From: Blattamonas nauphoetae
Lineage: Eukaryota; Preaxostyla; Oxymonadida
NCBI GenBank assembly: GCA_033064195.1
Contig: JARBJD010000365.1
Coordinates: 1-64,000, forward strand
Length of the DNA stretch: 64,000 nucleotides
Direction of reading: 5' to 3'
Part shown: piece after piece, positions 32,801-43,700 of the stretch
How the letters are laid out: the number at the start of each line of letters is the position of its first letter
Numbering within the stretch: the stretch's first letter is position 1
Made by a program: the position numbers and the translations under genes
Notes under the pieces: generated by a model
Told to the model about the DNA's origin: nothing
What the model saw: the letters and a program-made list of their open reading frames with translations, nothing else
Databases searched by the model: none

Positions 32801-34627
32801 AGAGAATGTCACGTTGTTGTCGTCTCGAATAACAACTGTGTAGTTTCCTTCTTCTTTCCAGAACAGCCCCGTCACATCCATTACTCCCTTCCGAACATCG
32901 TCCTCGTTCCACCCAGTGCATTCGATGCTCCACAACACAGGCCCGAACAGTTTGCTGTCCGTGAGTTGTTTCCTGGTGAAATCCCAGCAATTCGGTCTGA
33001 GCGAGGTCGTCCAGCAGTATTGAACATGATCCGTGTCCATTGTGACGGAGAAACCAAGTGAATCAACGTCCACATCTTGGGAATATTGGTCTGAGTGAAC
33101 CGCGAGTCCAACATTATCATCAAAAATGACGCTGCTCAGAGAAAAGTCCACGTCACATGATAAATAGAGTCGGATTCCTCCTGTGCGTCCACCCTGATTG
33201 TATTGGACGACGCAATTCGAAAAAGAGACTGCGGGAGTGCCACTCGCAGCTACGGTACTGTAACCTGCTTCACAGCGAGTCATCAAGCAGTCAGAAACGT
33301 GAACAGCATGCGCGCTGAAGGCATAGAACGAAGAGCCTGTGTCGGTCGTTGCATTTCCTTCTTGAAACAGACAGTCAGCAACCTTCAGATACCGAGGTGT
33401 CCGATCTTCCACTCCTGTGGTGAGGAAGGCGGCTCCTTGACGGGCTTCACATCGGATGAATTTGCAGTGTGCGATTTGGATGTTGGAGAGGATGCCAGAA
33501 AACAAGATCGCTCCTCCGGTATACGGCGTTGAGATGCCCTCGAAGTGGCAGCGGGTGAAGATGATGGTGTCGGTGTTCGTTGCGTTGGATGTGGTATACA
33601 CAACACGGACATGATCGCTCTGATCTGGCTTTATGTTCTGCTTGATGATGTCGGCGTTGGAGAGGGGTGTTTGAGGCACGCGGGTGTGGCAGCACACGAA
33701 TGTGTTGTTCGAACTCACAATCGAGCCCCCAAAGTTCAAATCGCGGTTCAGCGTTCCCGAAAGGTGGTTCGAGCTCGTTTCGATCCGGCATCCGAATAAT
33801 CCCTGCGAAAACTTCCAGTCGAGCTTCTTCTCCGCACAGAACGGCGCACTTCCATTTCGAACCGAAATCCCAGAGAATGAACACGAAACTCCCTGCAGGC
33901 TCTCTGTTTCTGCGTCATCATCTTCAAATGACACAAGAACTCCATCACCTGTCCCCATGACGAACGATTCCAGTGTTGACGAAACCAGATTCAATTCGAC
34001 ATTATTCGTCCCTTTCGAGAGAGTCATTGAGGAAAACGAGGGCAAAACACTCCCTAACGTCGTCATCTTGCAGCTATGCAGAATCACACATGTCGATTTG
34101 GCATTGTCTTCGTTTTGGTTTCGGACCAAAATCGGAGAATCATGCGTCGCGAGCTTGAAACAACACGTCCGCAATGACACTGACGAATCTTCAATCACCA
34201 GTGCTCGCAGTTCTTCCTCGTTTCGTCTTTGGGTCTGAATCTCAGTTTCCATGCGGGCCAAAACGAACGAAACATAATTCAGAGAAACTGTCGAGTTCTC
34301 AATCCAAAGTTGATACTTCTTCTTCTCACTTCTTCCACATTCCGGAGAGACATCACGACCATCTGCAAACACAATTTTCGTTCCTTCGGATCCTCGGATT
34401 TTTGTTTCTGTGTTTTCAATTCTTGTCCAACTCGAGAATACTGCTTTGTTTGGAAGGACAATTGGTTGCTTCAGGTTGCTGTTCCGGTGACTCTCGGAGT
34501 GTTGCTCGAGAATCAGTTTTAGATCTGAAGCATGATGAACGTAGCGGGTAGTCAGTGTGTCTGATTCGGCGAACGTGCTCGTCGCCAAAGTGAGCGCAAC
34601 AACAATGAACGACCACGCAGGATTCAT
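26828..34627 (-). CDS. Beta-helix/Ig-like receptor pseudokinase, 2599 aa
   Basis: Intronless. Start taken at the second ATG (34627) because it opens a clean signal peptide (MNPAWSFIVVALTLATSTFA); an upstream in-frame ATG lies at 34654. Residues about 60-560 form right-handed beta-helix repeats rich in short Ser/Thr/Asn strands. Residues about 600-1990 hold some 12 modules of about 110 residues, each ending in a strand like LKYGTxYxVxxL, in the style of Ig or fibronectin folds. A second beta-helix part (2000-2230) has IESLSGGDG. A transmembrane helix (about 2275-2300, LIISLSVLLVVFLVILIVVL) is followed by CRRNRK. The tail (2370-2590) is kinase-like from subdomain V on: RWQAPEI, VFSLGLILWELE, CLSLKPDERPTL. 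HRD and DFG are replaced by SRISPHTILLD and NTVMLQT, so catalysis is unlikely. Inferred role: surface receptor or adhesin signalling through partners. Confidence 0.85.
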   Translation of the reverse strand: MNPAWSFIVVALTLATSTFAESDTLTTRYVHHASDLKLILEQHSESHRNSNLKQPIVLPNKAVFSSWTRIENTETKIRGSEGTKIVFADGRDVSPECGRSEKKKYQLWIENSTVSLNYVSFVLARMETEIQTQRRNEEELRALVIEDSSVSLRTCCFKLATHDSPILVRNQNEDNAKSTCVILHSCKMTTLGSVLPSFSSMTLSKGTNNVELNLVSSTLESFVMGTGDGVLVSFEDDDAETESLQGVSCSFSGISVRNGSAPFCAEKKLDWKFSQGLFGCRIETSSNHLSGTLNRDLNFGGSIVSSNNTFVCCHTRVPQTPLSNADIIKQNIKPDQSDHVRVVYTTSNATNTDTIIFTRCHFEGISTPYTGGAILFSGILSNIQIAHCKFIRCEARQGAAFLTTGVEDRTPRYLKVADCLFQEGNATTDTGSSFYAFSAHAVHVSDCLMTRCEAGYSTVAASGTPAVSFSNCVVQYNQGGRTGGIRLYLSCDVDFSLSSVIFDDNVGLAVHSDQYSQDVDVDSLGFSVTMDTDHVQYCWTTSLRPNCWDFTRKQLTDSKLFGPVLWSIECTGWNEDDVRKGVMDVTGLFWKEEGNYTVVIRDDNNVTFSFEMALGEALPGIVTDIPIGGPNEMKGNTLYHLVTIGGSSSSQTRTRGGRNADVTDEPNEIFDSDTVSIRRDWSYYLYTDASTADNFVTFTFTTPSQPPHVHSISTTLDETLDCVVFSLITTNVMDGTYTLVLNDGNEEVCLEAAIVGSKGSVSVLARNVSGLAKVKYGTIYDLVSLSNDEVSTTRTPISVMTPTEPCRLSGVSQMDGSDSIALHWSSFRLSPSTSYSVFLSSTSTPSGVAAHPRTLKIVTDESGLVIDSSAQLYPFDANKDLEYGTVYAVQKVEETLTSTRIASDAMTITTPSEPSRIEGVGSIVLNGAKTEATVTFSGRALKSSMGSVKGKKGESIWTSLSALKLIDSESCSAVFSVGMDETASSMKFNEEYLIEAIESNILVSSAVSMRIPAAPVLSAMSTSLDTSTNHHFLLSLEVSEVAVSGMYEAWFADVSTPIEISLTDGQGTTKLEVSLNSQFGFNKSYSLSSLVKRESGKGDEHILFDGCLMTTPEGPTLSSIRLPTLTQSNLNTVDLKLDCSRMTSESFTLKVFDVSDAKKTEIDLPFSFGSIEEVSVGEGSFVVYESEKLKYGRTYEVISFKSSTISAAVSSSTRFTVPPAPCRVESATCDLLDEKKTSGTVTLSGVALPGGSSFSVTIQEWDSKTNEVKGSLLYLDGTVSGSGDQTSTSVTELIFGNAGSKLKYGTEFIVSQLTISATPTIVNPNVIFRVPTEPSRLTKLTLSSYDTLEKTADFVVEGVSMPTNQNLTLSLTSSSTSAVHRIVVVFTTSTVGSGSGILFSENEEEIELDYNTIYELTKVEDEKKAEVLFVGGQTFETVSKSSRVLRVVKVEYGKDVNTTTIALEGHWMETGDFTMEVENTKDSTDKAILTASFDSEKAGSSTASLYPTPKLKYGVRYRIVRLEKKVGKSRKVQVELNAEFSIVASPARLTGLTQNSRSNEEKELPLVLAGIEMTNGPFTIELSPAGSLTATFTDGTTGSSTAILFSTNPEVSRLNYSTTYEVVGVTDSLSAPVLFDSGLSFQTGTEPTRLVGISSSLRFNPSQTTLLIPVSGRELDTSKEYTVEVKETSSPLTLSNLSMLFSSSEWIVSGTIFGDSIDILPSHSYSVNGFFASGSSSPLFFEPISFTVPEPPVIASISPLFSTEMNTSIVLSVSGSNLPKDSTFLIHLVDSSLTIPITFNSTTSGSSSPISLIRQPGLRFGMSYEVWKIRSEQDAMEEIPISSKTFGPFAAPTELSVFSDSTGSTDESIFGGEDIPARSMGLLFDVVKELNLKRLTMSIVNWTELEKGLDFKLMRMKVTDSVTSHPTIELKPENGIEWLLRGSGRLELESLTIVGSSELAERGSGFVRMDGGSIEMTKVSVKSIETSSPLLELLSLSHSSLSETSFSGSMDSVFVKVSDTANMTLSSCTFLGSSTLSSASALNANEDICSWTGAVIQSTNTNLDLSWTKFEHLRQGAIEMIGGRVDVHSGSFSKNYANFEAFPSLGRNMRCSGDGEVVIESLSGGDGTKEHRNGWIVLEENCTIETDDIEPDSIFFSPALTANEKKAEWNKKTKTFKLELKGEFLIPCGLSLEVFSIEEKKEKSKLSIPLSSSNTADWTESSMTITLSETTLSQLESKLEWRARLVFGSDVRTSTSVMLKLSLSDERKSQFSQHKNWLLPLIISLSVLLVVFLVILIVVLVCRRNRKQNAEKLSAQTKELDDADIVFKMEPNDNEDVFKLQSSANLVKAPDNAFDCAPSTEQKVVPEEGGIDRNGFVETRKVIRFGDDEERTIVFTNDTLFNRLHRQQGKLTKDEKQGITVQLAKLAERMRQNFENITALSRISPHTILLDNENTVMLQTEEKAAAPTQNSTQSFLGLEPLSEGHEGKRWQAPEIYDGKEKVSAEKAAVFSLGLILWELETESVPFGEVDSTNAQRLLGTGFQPSTEKSMGMELMIVIEKCLSLKPDERPTLKDLISTLESSSLFSDNQTQLHQKELNA

Positions 34628-34757
34628 ATTCAAAGTAATTTGGAGTTGAAACAACGATCCTTTGAGAACAGGATCTGTTTGTTATTGTGACGAGATGATC
34701 GCACCCTAAATTTCGTCTACGAATCGACGATCAAATCATCGTTGAGAGAGAAACGAT
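34628..34757. promoter_or_regulatory. Shared divergent promoter of two giant receptor genes
   Basis: Only 130 bp separate the start codons of the minus-strand 2599-aa gene and the plus-strand 3666-aa gene. Any promoters must lie here or inside the genes, so co-regulation is likely. No clear TATA box or initiator is assignable by eye. Confidence 0.5.
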
Positions 34758-37700
34758 ATGCGATTACTTTTCTGGATGGTCACCATGATGTGGTCGGAAT
34801 TCGCAGGAGAACCAACCAGTCTCGATTCTCTTGATGTTCTCTTGCACACATTTCTCCATTCGGCGAACGACTTCGCCAGCGCTCCGAGAGAAGTCAGACT
34901 TGACAACAAATCGTTCTCATGCTCGCCGATCTCGATTTCATCCCGCATCCTGTTTATCACTGGCCAACACAACACAATGGTGACATCATCACTGCCATTA
35001 AACATCCTGCAACCGCAAACTGATGACCAGAACTACCGAACAGTCCAGAATCACAGGCAAACCAGTCTTTTCGTGCTGACAAACACCACCCTTTCACTTT
35101 CAACTCTTTCATTCGATCTTCGAATGCTGAAAGATGAACACGATCATTCTGGTCATCCAGCCAAAACTCCGAATTCTGTGTCTTGTGGAATCCTCTCCTC
35201 ATCGCACGTTTCTGTTGAGAATGTTTCGTTCTTTCTTTCATCAGGAGCTTCACCATTCGTCGTTTCATCGACCAGATTGACAGACAACTCCGCATCGACA
35301 CTGATTCTGTCGCGTTGTCTGTTTTTCGCTGAACTTGGAGTGATGGGTGCTTTTGCCAACATTTTGGAAGATCCACCATTCACAGATTCTGTCTCTGTTT
35401 CGATTCATTCCCTCGCTCTTTCTTCACTCGTTGTCTCAAATCCATCTGGAATTGCGTTCTGTCTCTCATCGTCCATGTCACAAAATCCATCAACATTCCC
35501 AATCACTTCACTCATCTCATCATGTTCCTTCCAAAACATGACTTCAAGTCAGTTTTCATCATCTTTCAAACCGAAACTCCAGAGCGTCAGACTCGTCGAC
35601 TCAACCATGGAAAATGTGGAAAATGGTCTTTATGGAACAGCGACACCAGAAATATGTCAGCACAAAGAATTCAGCTGCACAAACAGTTCGATCATGGAAT
35701 GCACAAACACAGCGAATGACGGATCGACGAAAGAAATCGAAGAAGACAGAACATACACATCGTCAGCTCAGCAGATCAAAGTTGATCCCGCTTTTTCGCA
35801 TTATTCGTTCACCAGCTGCACATTTACCGCAACAAACATTCCACAAACATTCACCCTGATTGCACTGAATCCTCTCGAAGGAAACTTGAGATTCTCGTTG
35901 TGCACTTTCAAAGTGGAAATCGGGTCGAACCACAACACGCTGATGAACTGCCAGGCCAACCGCGATTTGAATGTGGATTGTGTGATTGACACGTGCACCT
36001 TCACGTTCTGGCGAGAATCAGCAGTCTCAACAGCGTCGAACCAACTCGTCCTCTCCTCCTTCCTCCACGTCTTCCTCGTCTCGTCTACCTTCTCCCCTCC
36101 CCCTCCCGACCCAGACTCAGAATCAGACACACCCCGCATCTCCTCTGCCCGCTCTCTCCAAGTGGCAAATGGCGTCTCGTTCTTCTTCACATCCAACTGC
36201 ATCTTTCGCAGGCAGACCACTTCTGACTCTGGTGGAGTGTTCTCCATTCCCAACTCCATTCCTCGCCTCACAGACAGCCTGTTTGAAGACTGCCAGGCGG
36301 CCGGGAATGGCGGATCGATATTAACGGCTCAATCTCACCACAATTTCGCCCGCTGTGTCTTTCGGGGAAACAAAGCAAAGTTGGGAGGAGCGTTGAAACT
36401 GAATTACATCCGCACTGCCTTCCTAATTGACTGCCACTTTGAGGGGAACGAGGCTGTCGGGACGTATACCAACGATCCAGACACATTGGCACACTATCGA
36501 GGGAATGATATCAATGTTCACGTATCAAGCTTGTCAGTGTTCTCATCAGCAACAGTCATCGACTGCACATCTTCATCGCCAAGTCCGAAACTCGGATATT
36601 ATTACACCGACATTGAGAATGGGAACTCAACAACAGAAGACACGCTCTTCCCATCTCCGTCAACCGTCACACCGCCAACCAACAAGTTCTTCGTGGAAGA
36701 TGGAACAAGCGGAGACTGTGCAGATGGCAGTCCATGTGGATCACTCGACACAGCTCTCTCGAAAACAGGAAGCGGGACGAATCTGATCAACGTGGGCAGC
36801 GGCTCTTTCGAAGTTCCAGCAACGTCGATCTCGTCAAACGTGGAAGTGTTTGGAGTTGGTTTCCTCACCAACACATCGACCTTCACAGCAATCGTCTCTT
36901 CAGGACTGACAGTGTCTGGAAGTGGAAATCTGACACTCGTCTCACTCTCCCTCAAACCGAAAGAAGAGACCAGCCAGCTCATCACAATGGGATCGTCGAA
37001 GGAGACTCGCCTCTCGACAGTTCGGATTGAATGCATCTCATCGCATGAAGTCTCTCTCCTCTCGTTTTCATCGGGATCGTCGACTCTCTTTGCCTGCTGG
37101 TTCAACTCGATTGAGATGGAGAGAGATGCTGTGATCTCCATTTCTGGATCAGCCGCTGTCTCGTTTCAACGATGTTGGTTCATGCTGATCAAACGAAAAG
37201 AAGGAAGTGGAGGAAGTTGTATTGATTCGAGTTCTTCAAAAGTGCTGAGATTCGGGGCATGCGACTTCGCCCACTGCTCATCTTCTGGTCGAGCAGGATG
37301 TTTGGATCTCGTCGCACCGGAAACAACCAGCTCAGTCATTTTCGGTTCTGTCATCTTCACTTCCAACAATGCGAACACCACTCTCCCCAATCGTGGAAAC
37401 GACCTTTCACATTCTGGTTTCACATCAGCCAACATCAACACTCTCTCATCCTGTAGCTCAACAAGTGCTCTTCCCCACGCTCTCGTTAATTTGTCTTCGC
37501 CGCAGAGTTTCGTCTGCCCGAGTCGGTATTTTTCGCTTTCAGGAATCGACCATCCTCTCGCCATCCGATTCGACCAAGCTGTGCCTCTTTCGTGGTTTAA
37601 AGGCTTTCAAAACGAGATCGATGCTTTGATGGAGTCCACCACGCAAGTCCTCCTCAGATCAGGCTCAACCATCGTCCTCGATCCTTTCGAGATTGTTCGC

Positions 37701-40700
37701 AAGTCTCTCTATATCTTCTGTCAACTGACTGTCACAACATACGAGAGGACACTCATTCGTGTTGGGAGTGGAGCAGACTTGCTGCTCACCGTCAGTCAGA
37801 TCTCTGTCACGGAGTCATTTGCCGAGGTTCCGATTGTGATGGAGGAAGACGCCAAAATCCTTCGAACAACAAGCACTACAATCACTCTTTCTGCACATCA
37901 ACACGTTCCATTCATCCAATGTCGAGGTGGAGAACTTCTGATAGACACCATGACTCTTCAACCAGCATCACTCATCAGTCTTGGAGAGATCTCATTCATC
38001 GATTGTCAATCTTGCACGACAAGCATTGCCACAAGTTCGTTCAGCAACCTCGAAACGAAAGGAGATGGAGCGGTTCTGCATGCTGTGAACACGACAGTGA
38101 GCTGTTCAGACTCGTCATTCGCGAAGTGCACAGCGAGGAACGGAGGAGCACTGTTTGTCGAGTTGGACGGATCACAATACGTGAGAGTCACTCACGCGAA
38201 GACATCATCCTTCTCGACGACATTCGAGAACTGCTGTGCGGTGGGAGATGGCGACAGGTCGAGCCCGGAAGGAAAGGGAGGAGCGTTGTTTGTGACAGGC
38301 AAGTCGACTTCGTCCACGCCAATCCGCTTCTACAGCTCAGACACGAATCACGCTCGATTTGAACAGAACTCAGCGCTTTTGGGTCAGGATCTGTTTGTGG
38401 AGTCGTCTCTGTTCAGTTCAGTTGAAACCTCGAAACTGAGTTCGTTTGGAGGAGGATCGCTGAGTGCGGATGATCATGTTGTGATTGAGGGCCGACCCGA
38501 GACAGAGAAATCGGTGATTGGTCTTCTGATTCCAACACCGTCGATTTCAGTGAATGGATCAGTGAAAGAGGTGATGACAGGAATGAGTGGAGTCGATTCG
38601 GTTGACTGTAAATGGACGTCGTCATTCTGTGCGACGCTGGAGTATGGGATTCGGTTTCTGAAGACGAAATATGCGAATGGGGATCTGTTTCCGCAATCGA
38701 TGAAGTTTGTGTGGAACATGTCGTATTTTGAGAAGAACGTTGTTGTGTCGGATCAGGATGTTGTGGTGTCTGGAACGACAGGGACGAAAGTTGAAGCAGG
38801 AAAGACACTTCGAACGATTGTGAAAGTGAACGAGACGATCACCTCTGCATTCCTGTTCACAATCAATGACTCAGCGCTGTTCACGATTTCTGAGTTGGAC
38901 ATTGTGACGAGTGTGGAAGTTGGGCTGATCGTTTTGGAGGAGAGTGGAGGAAGGTTGGGATTGTCGAAAGTGGGCATTGTCTGCAGTTTGGGAAAGCCAC
39001 ACTCGCAGCCTCTGATCAAGTCAGAAGGTCGACCAGTTGTGATTGAGTCGAGCACATTCAACACATCCTCCTCTTTGCTGGCCTCCTTCTCGCATCCGAT
39101 CATCCAACTGCTCTCCCCATCGACTCCATCCTCGGCCTCCATCACTCTCTCCTCTGTCTCCTTCTCCTCGCTCCAAACAACATCATCTGCACTTGTTGAG
39201 ATTGACACAGATGGAGTGATCTCTGTTCGGCGCACATCATTTTCATCGTGTTCGTGCTCATCTGGAAGGAAAGGAGAACATGTGTTTGTTCGAACATCGA
39301 ATCCTGAATCATCGATCACTCGAACATTGTGGAAGGACAGCTTTTCGGTGTCGACACCTCCAAATGCGTTTTATGTTGAAGATCGAGGTCGAACGTCATC
39401 CGAAGAATGGTTCTCACTTCCTCTTCTTCTTTTCCTGCTTGATCCGACCGGAACTGTGTTCGTTGATTCCTCAGCCCACTCGTCGACACACACAAACTGT
39501 GGCTCTTCATCGCTTGCCTGCTCATCTCTCGATTCTGCCTTCCTCTCCGCCTCGACTCACGCTCTCTCTGAAATCTCTCTCAAAATTCCTTCGTCTGTGA
39601 CATCTCAATTCGAAATTCCATCCAGCCTCACCATCCACCCAGCGACTTCCTCTCCAATCGCTGTCGATCTGAAATCAGTCGCACAGTTCGTTGTGAATGC
39701 TCTATCTTCAACGCTCAGCTTGACCAACCTCCACTTCTCGATTGACTCAACATGCTCAGAGTCTCCTCTCTTCCTCGTGTCGTCAGGCAAGCTTGAGCTC
39801 TCGTTGTGTCGAATTGGGGGAGATTCAGTGACAGAGCTGCCCTCCACTCTCACCACACTCGTCGAAGTTGGTGGAGAAGGCACACTGGACATTGTGGACT
39901 CAACTTTCAAAAAGCTGCATTTCACCCATTCTTCGGAAGGAACAACTATCCATCTCTCTCTTGGCTCCACATTCACAACAAACACAGCATCCATCTTCGA
40001 GGACATCGCTTCAAAAGGAACAGGCTCACTCATCTTCGCTGAAGCGACGAATCTCGCAACACTCTCCCAATCGACTTCCTTCGCACTTCTGAAACAGTCG
40101 ATGCCACTCCAACCGAACACAATCTTCTCGCTTTCCGAGAGAATGAAGATTGTTGGGAAGGTTGGCGATGGAGATGCGGAGAGTCTGCTGTTCTTTTGGT
40201 ATCCACACACGGAAACAGAGGCTACACTCTCAGTGAGTGAGGAAGGGGAGGATCACCCGAATTGTGGTCTTCCTCAGCTTCCTTGCCAGACACTTGAGAA
40301 GGGACTGACACTTGTGAAGAAAACAGGAACAGAGGTGATTGTGAGCAGTGCTGGTGCTATCAAGTCTCCTCTGTCCACTTTACATCAAAAGCAAACACTG
40401 AAGTCGACGAACGAGAAAGAAACGATCTCAATCGGACCGATTGGATCGCTCAAAGTTTTGGCAGATCATTCCCTCATCCTGTCCAACCTCGGCTTTATCT
40501 TGGAAACTGGTCAGCGCACTGTATCTGCTCTGAAAACAGCAGCTGGATGCCTCTCAATCCTCTCGTGCTCGTTCGGTTCGTCTTTGTCTGACACAACAGT
40601 TGCTTCCTCTCTCATCGAAGTGTCTGGCTCGCTGGTCATCACATCGACTGTCTTTACTCGATTCATCTCATCCACAGACAGTCTCATCCGAATTGAGCTA

Positions 40701-43700
40701 TCAGGGTCTCACTCCGTCTCCTTTGAATCAACCTCCCTCGTTTCATGTTCGGCGTCAGCAGCTCCTCTCATCTCTCTCACTCTCTCCTCCACCACTGACC
40801 AGACAGATTGGGACTTCAACCTGAGTGGTGTCTCGTTCTCTCTCGCTTCGTCGAATTCTGTTCCGAGTGGAGCTCAGATCTTCGTGTCTGGGCCTTCGTT
40901 CGCGACTCAAATCAAACCCTCTCGTTTCCCTGCTGTTGACTCGTCGACCGATCCGAAAGCGTTTTGGGGGACTGACACATCGACAGAAGTGTCATCGTCG
41001 CTGCTTGTGTATCTGATTGCAACTGGAAGAGAGATCTGTGTGGATGGAGAACATGGAAAAGACATTGCACACTGTGGTCACATTGGAGTGAGTTGCTTGA
41101 CGATTGGAAAAGGGATCTCGCGAGCGAATGGAGAGGATGGATCGATAGAGATCCGAATTGTGGATTCGACAGAACTGGACGAATTGATCTCTCCCAATGC
41201 ACTCACGATCTCTCTCGTTGGAGATTCGACAATTCAGGCTGTGACGATTCTTGAGGATGGTGGATTCTCTGTGGTGGATGGCTCTCTCTCGCTCTCCACT
41301 CTTTCTTTCTCCACATCTGTCTCCTCGTTTTCGAAATCGTTGATCTGTGTGAGTCTGACTGGATCTCTCTCCATCACCTCCTGCTCTTTCACTTCCTTCT
41401 CTCCATCATCGTCAGCATCAATCCTCACAGCGGCCATCGCCGTCCAGCAATCTGTGACCATCACCGACACAACATTCTCAAACTGCAACGCGACAGGATC
41501 AGCTCGATCTGGAGTACTTGATGTGTCAATGGCAGTTGGAAGTGAGTTCATCCTCACACATTCTGGAAATCCGTTCGCATCTTGTTCATCACCACTGACT
41601 GATGCCAACCACATCTTCATTGCTCATCCTTCTCTGTCGAAAGAAGTGGTCGAAGCCTCTCTCCGCTTCACGTGGGATCAAAACTCACGAACTTCGAAAG
41701 ATTTGATGGGAAAAGAAGGAGACCATCCGATTCCGATTCCACTCGCTCTCTTCTTCCTCCCACTCCCACATCACGTGTTCATCGATGCGGAATGGTGTGA
41801 TGTGTCTGTGTGTGGCTTCGAAGAGTATCCTTGTGCCTCTCTCTCCACTCTCCTCTCCAAAATCAGCGATATCTCTGATCCGATCATCACTCTCACATCA
41901 TCACTCACGCACTCAGATGAACTGAGATTGGCAGCAAAGATGTCATTTCTTGGAGGGAACAACGAGCTGCAAATCTCCGAACAGTCACTCTCCCCGACAG
42001 AATGTGGTCTCTTCACAACAACTGCCGCTGTTTCCTTCGAAGCTCTTTTCATCTCTGTCCCATCGACGTTCAAACACATCTCGCTGATGAATTGTCAGTC
42101 AGGCTCGTTGGGTGTGTTGAACTGCTCGTTCAGTCAAGAATCATCCACACCAATCCCAACCGTTCTGATCGAAGTCCACAGAGATGCCAGTCTGTCCATC
42201 TCCAAATCGTTCTTCACCTCGATCACCTCATCACATCCAAAAGGAAGTGTGATCTCAGCAGTTCTGAACGAGGGAGGCTCTCTGCATGTGGACAACAACA
42301 CATTCTCGTCGTGTTCATGTTCAGGCGATGCCCATTCGATCTTCGTCTCACTTGACAACGCAAACGAGGTTCACGTGAACACTTTCGATTATTCGCTGAC
42401 CAATCTCGTGTTCTCGTCACTCTCACCGAACTCGGAATCGACGCATTCGATTGATGTGTTGGTTGTTGGCCACCATCTGGACAGAACAGTCACACTGGAT
42501 CGGTGGGAGGGCAGCTTCAGTCGGGAGAAAGGAGAGTCAGTTTGGGGAGACGACAAGACGACAGGAATGAACACATCGCTGCTTCCTTACTTGGTGTCGA
42601 TCTCGGGAGAAGTGGAAGTGGACTGGAAGGGATTTGAGTTTGAGAAATGTGGTCATTTCTTTCTTTTCTGTTCATCGTTTGAACTTGGAGTGTCTCGGAT
42701 GAAAGAAGCAGATTTGAACAGAATCAAAATTGTTGAGAAGATTGAAGTGTCGACTCGGATTGGGATGAAGGGTGAGAATTGTGTTGTTGGGGCATCGATG
42801 GACTCGATTCTCTGTTTCACTGGGGATGGCTCATTCGAGAACTCTCCCAACGATTCCATCAACTCTTCGTTGTCTTTCGCTTCTCTCGTGATTGCCGTTG
42901 ATCCACTCGAACGAACAGCTCCTCTCTTCGAATCCACAAGCGGTTCGCTCTCGTTCAGTTCATGTTCATTTGTGGGTTCTGGATCGACATCCATCTCGTT
43001 CTCTCTCATTTCCATCTCGACAAGCGAGCTCATTCTGTCTGAAGTCATCGCAACCAACATCACTCTTGACTCGCTTCCACTGATCCTCTCCGAAGGAAGC
43101 ATCTCAATCTCAAAGAGCAACTTCACGTCGATCAATCGTGTGACAGGATTGGGATGTGTTTTGGAAATGAAATCCTGCGATGAAGTGAAAGTCATCGAAT
43201 CATCGTTCGACTTGTGCACATCCGAGAACACTCAAACGTGGATTGTTCTTCATGGAGCGAATGAGAAGACGTTGAAAGTGGAGAACTGGGAAGGAACACT
43301 GAATCGATTCTCTGCTCGTGCGAGTGTGCTCCTGGCTGCACCATCCGACTCTGAATCAATCTCATCTTCAACAAGTGATGAATCTGAACCATATTCTCTT
43401 CTGTACGAATTCTATCCTCGTGTGTCTGGGGAGATTGTGGTGAGTGTGGGAGAGGTGAACGAAGACCATCGATTGTGTGGGAGCTGGGAGCTTCCTTGTC
43501 TGACAGTTGATAAATCAGTTTTGATGACAGGAGTTCGGAAAGTGGAGATCTTTGGATTGAGCTGGATGAAGTCGTTGATGAAGATGGATGGAGACCTTCT
43601 GTGGATTGTTGGACACAAAAAGAAAGGGATTTTGAAGATGATTGGATGGAGTCAGATTGTGAACAACGTGTTCGATGATCCCGACACTCTCCTTCTCTCG

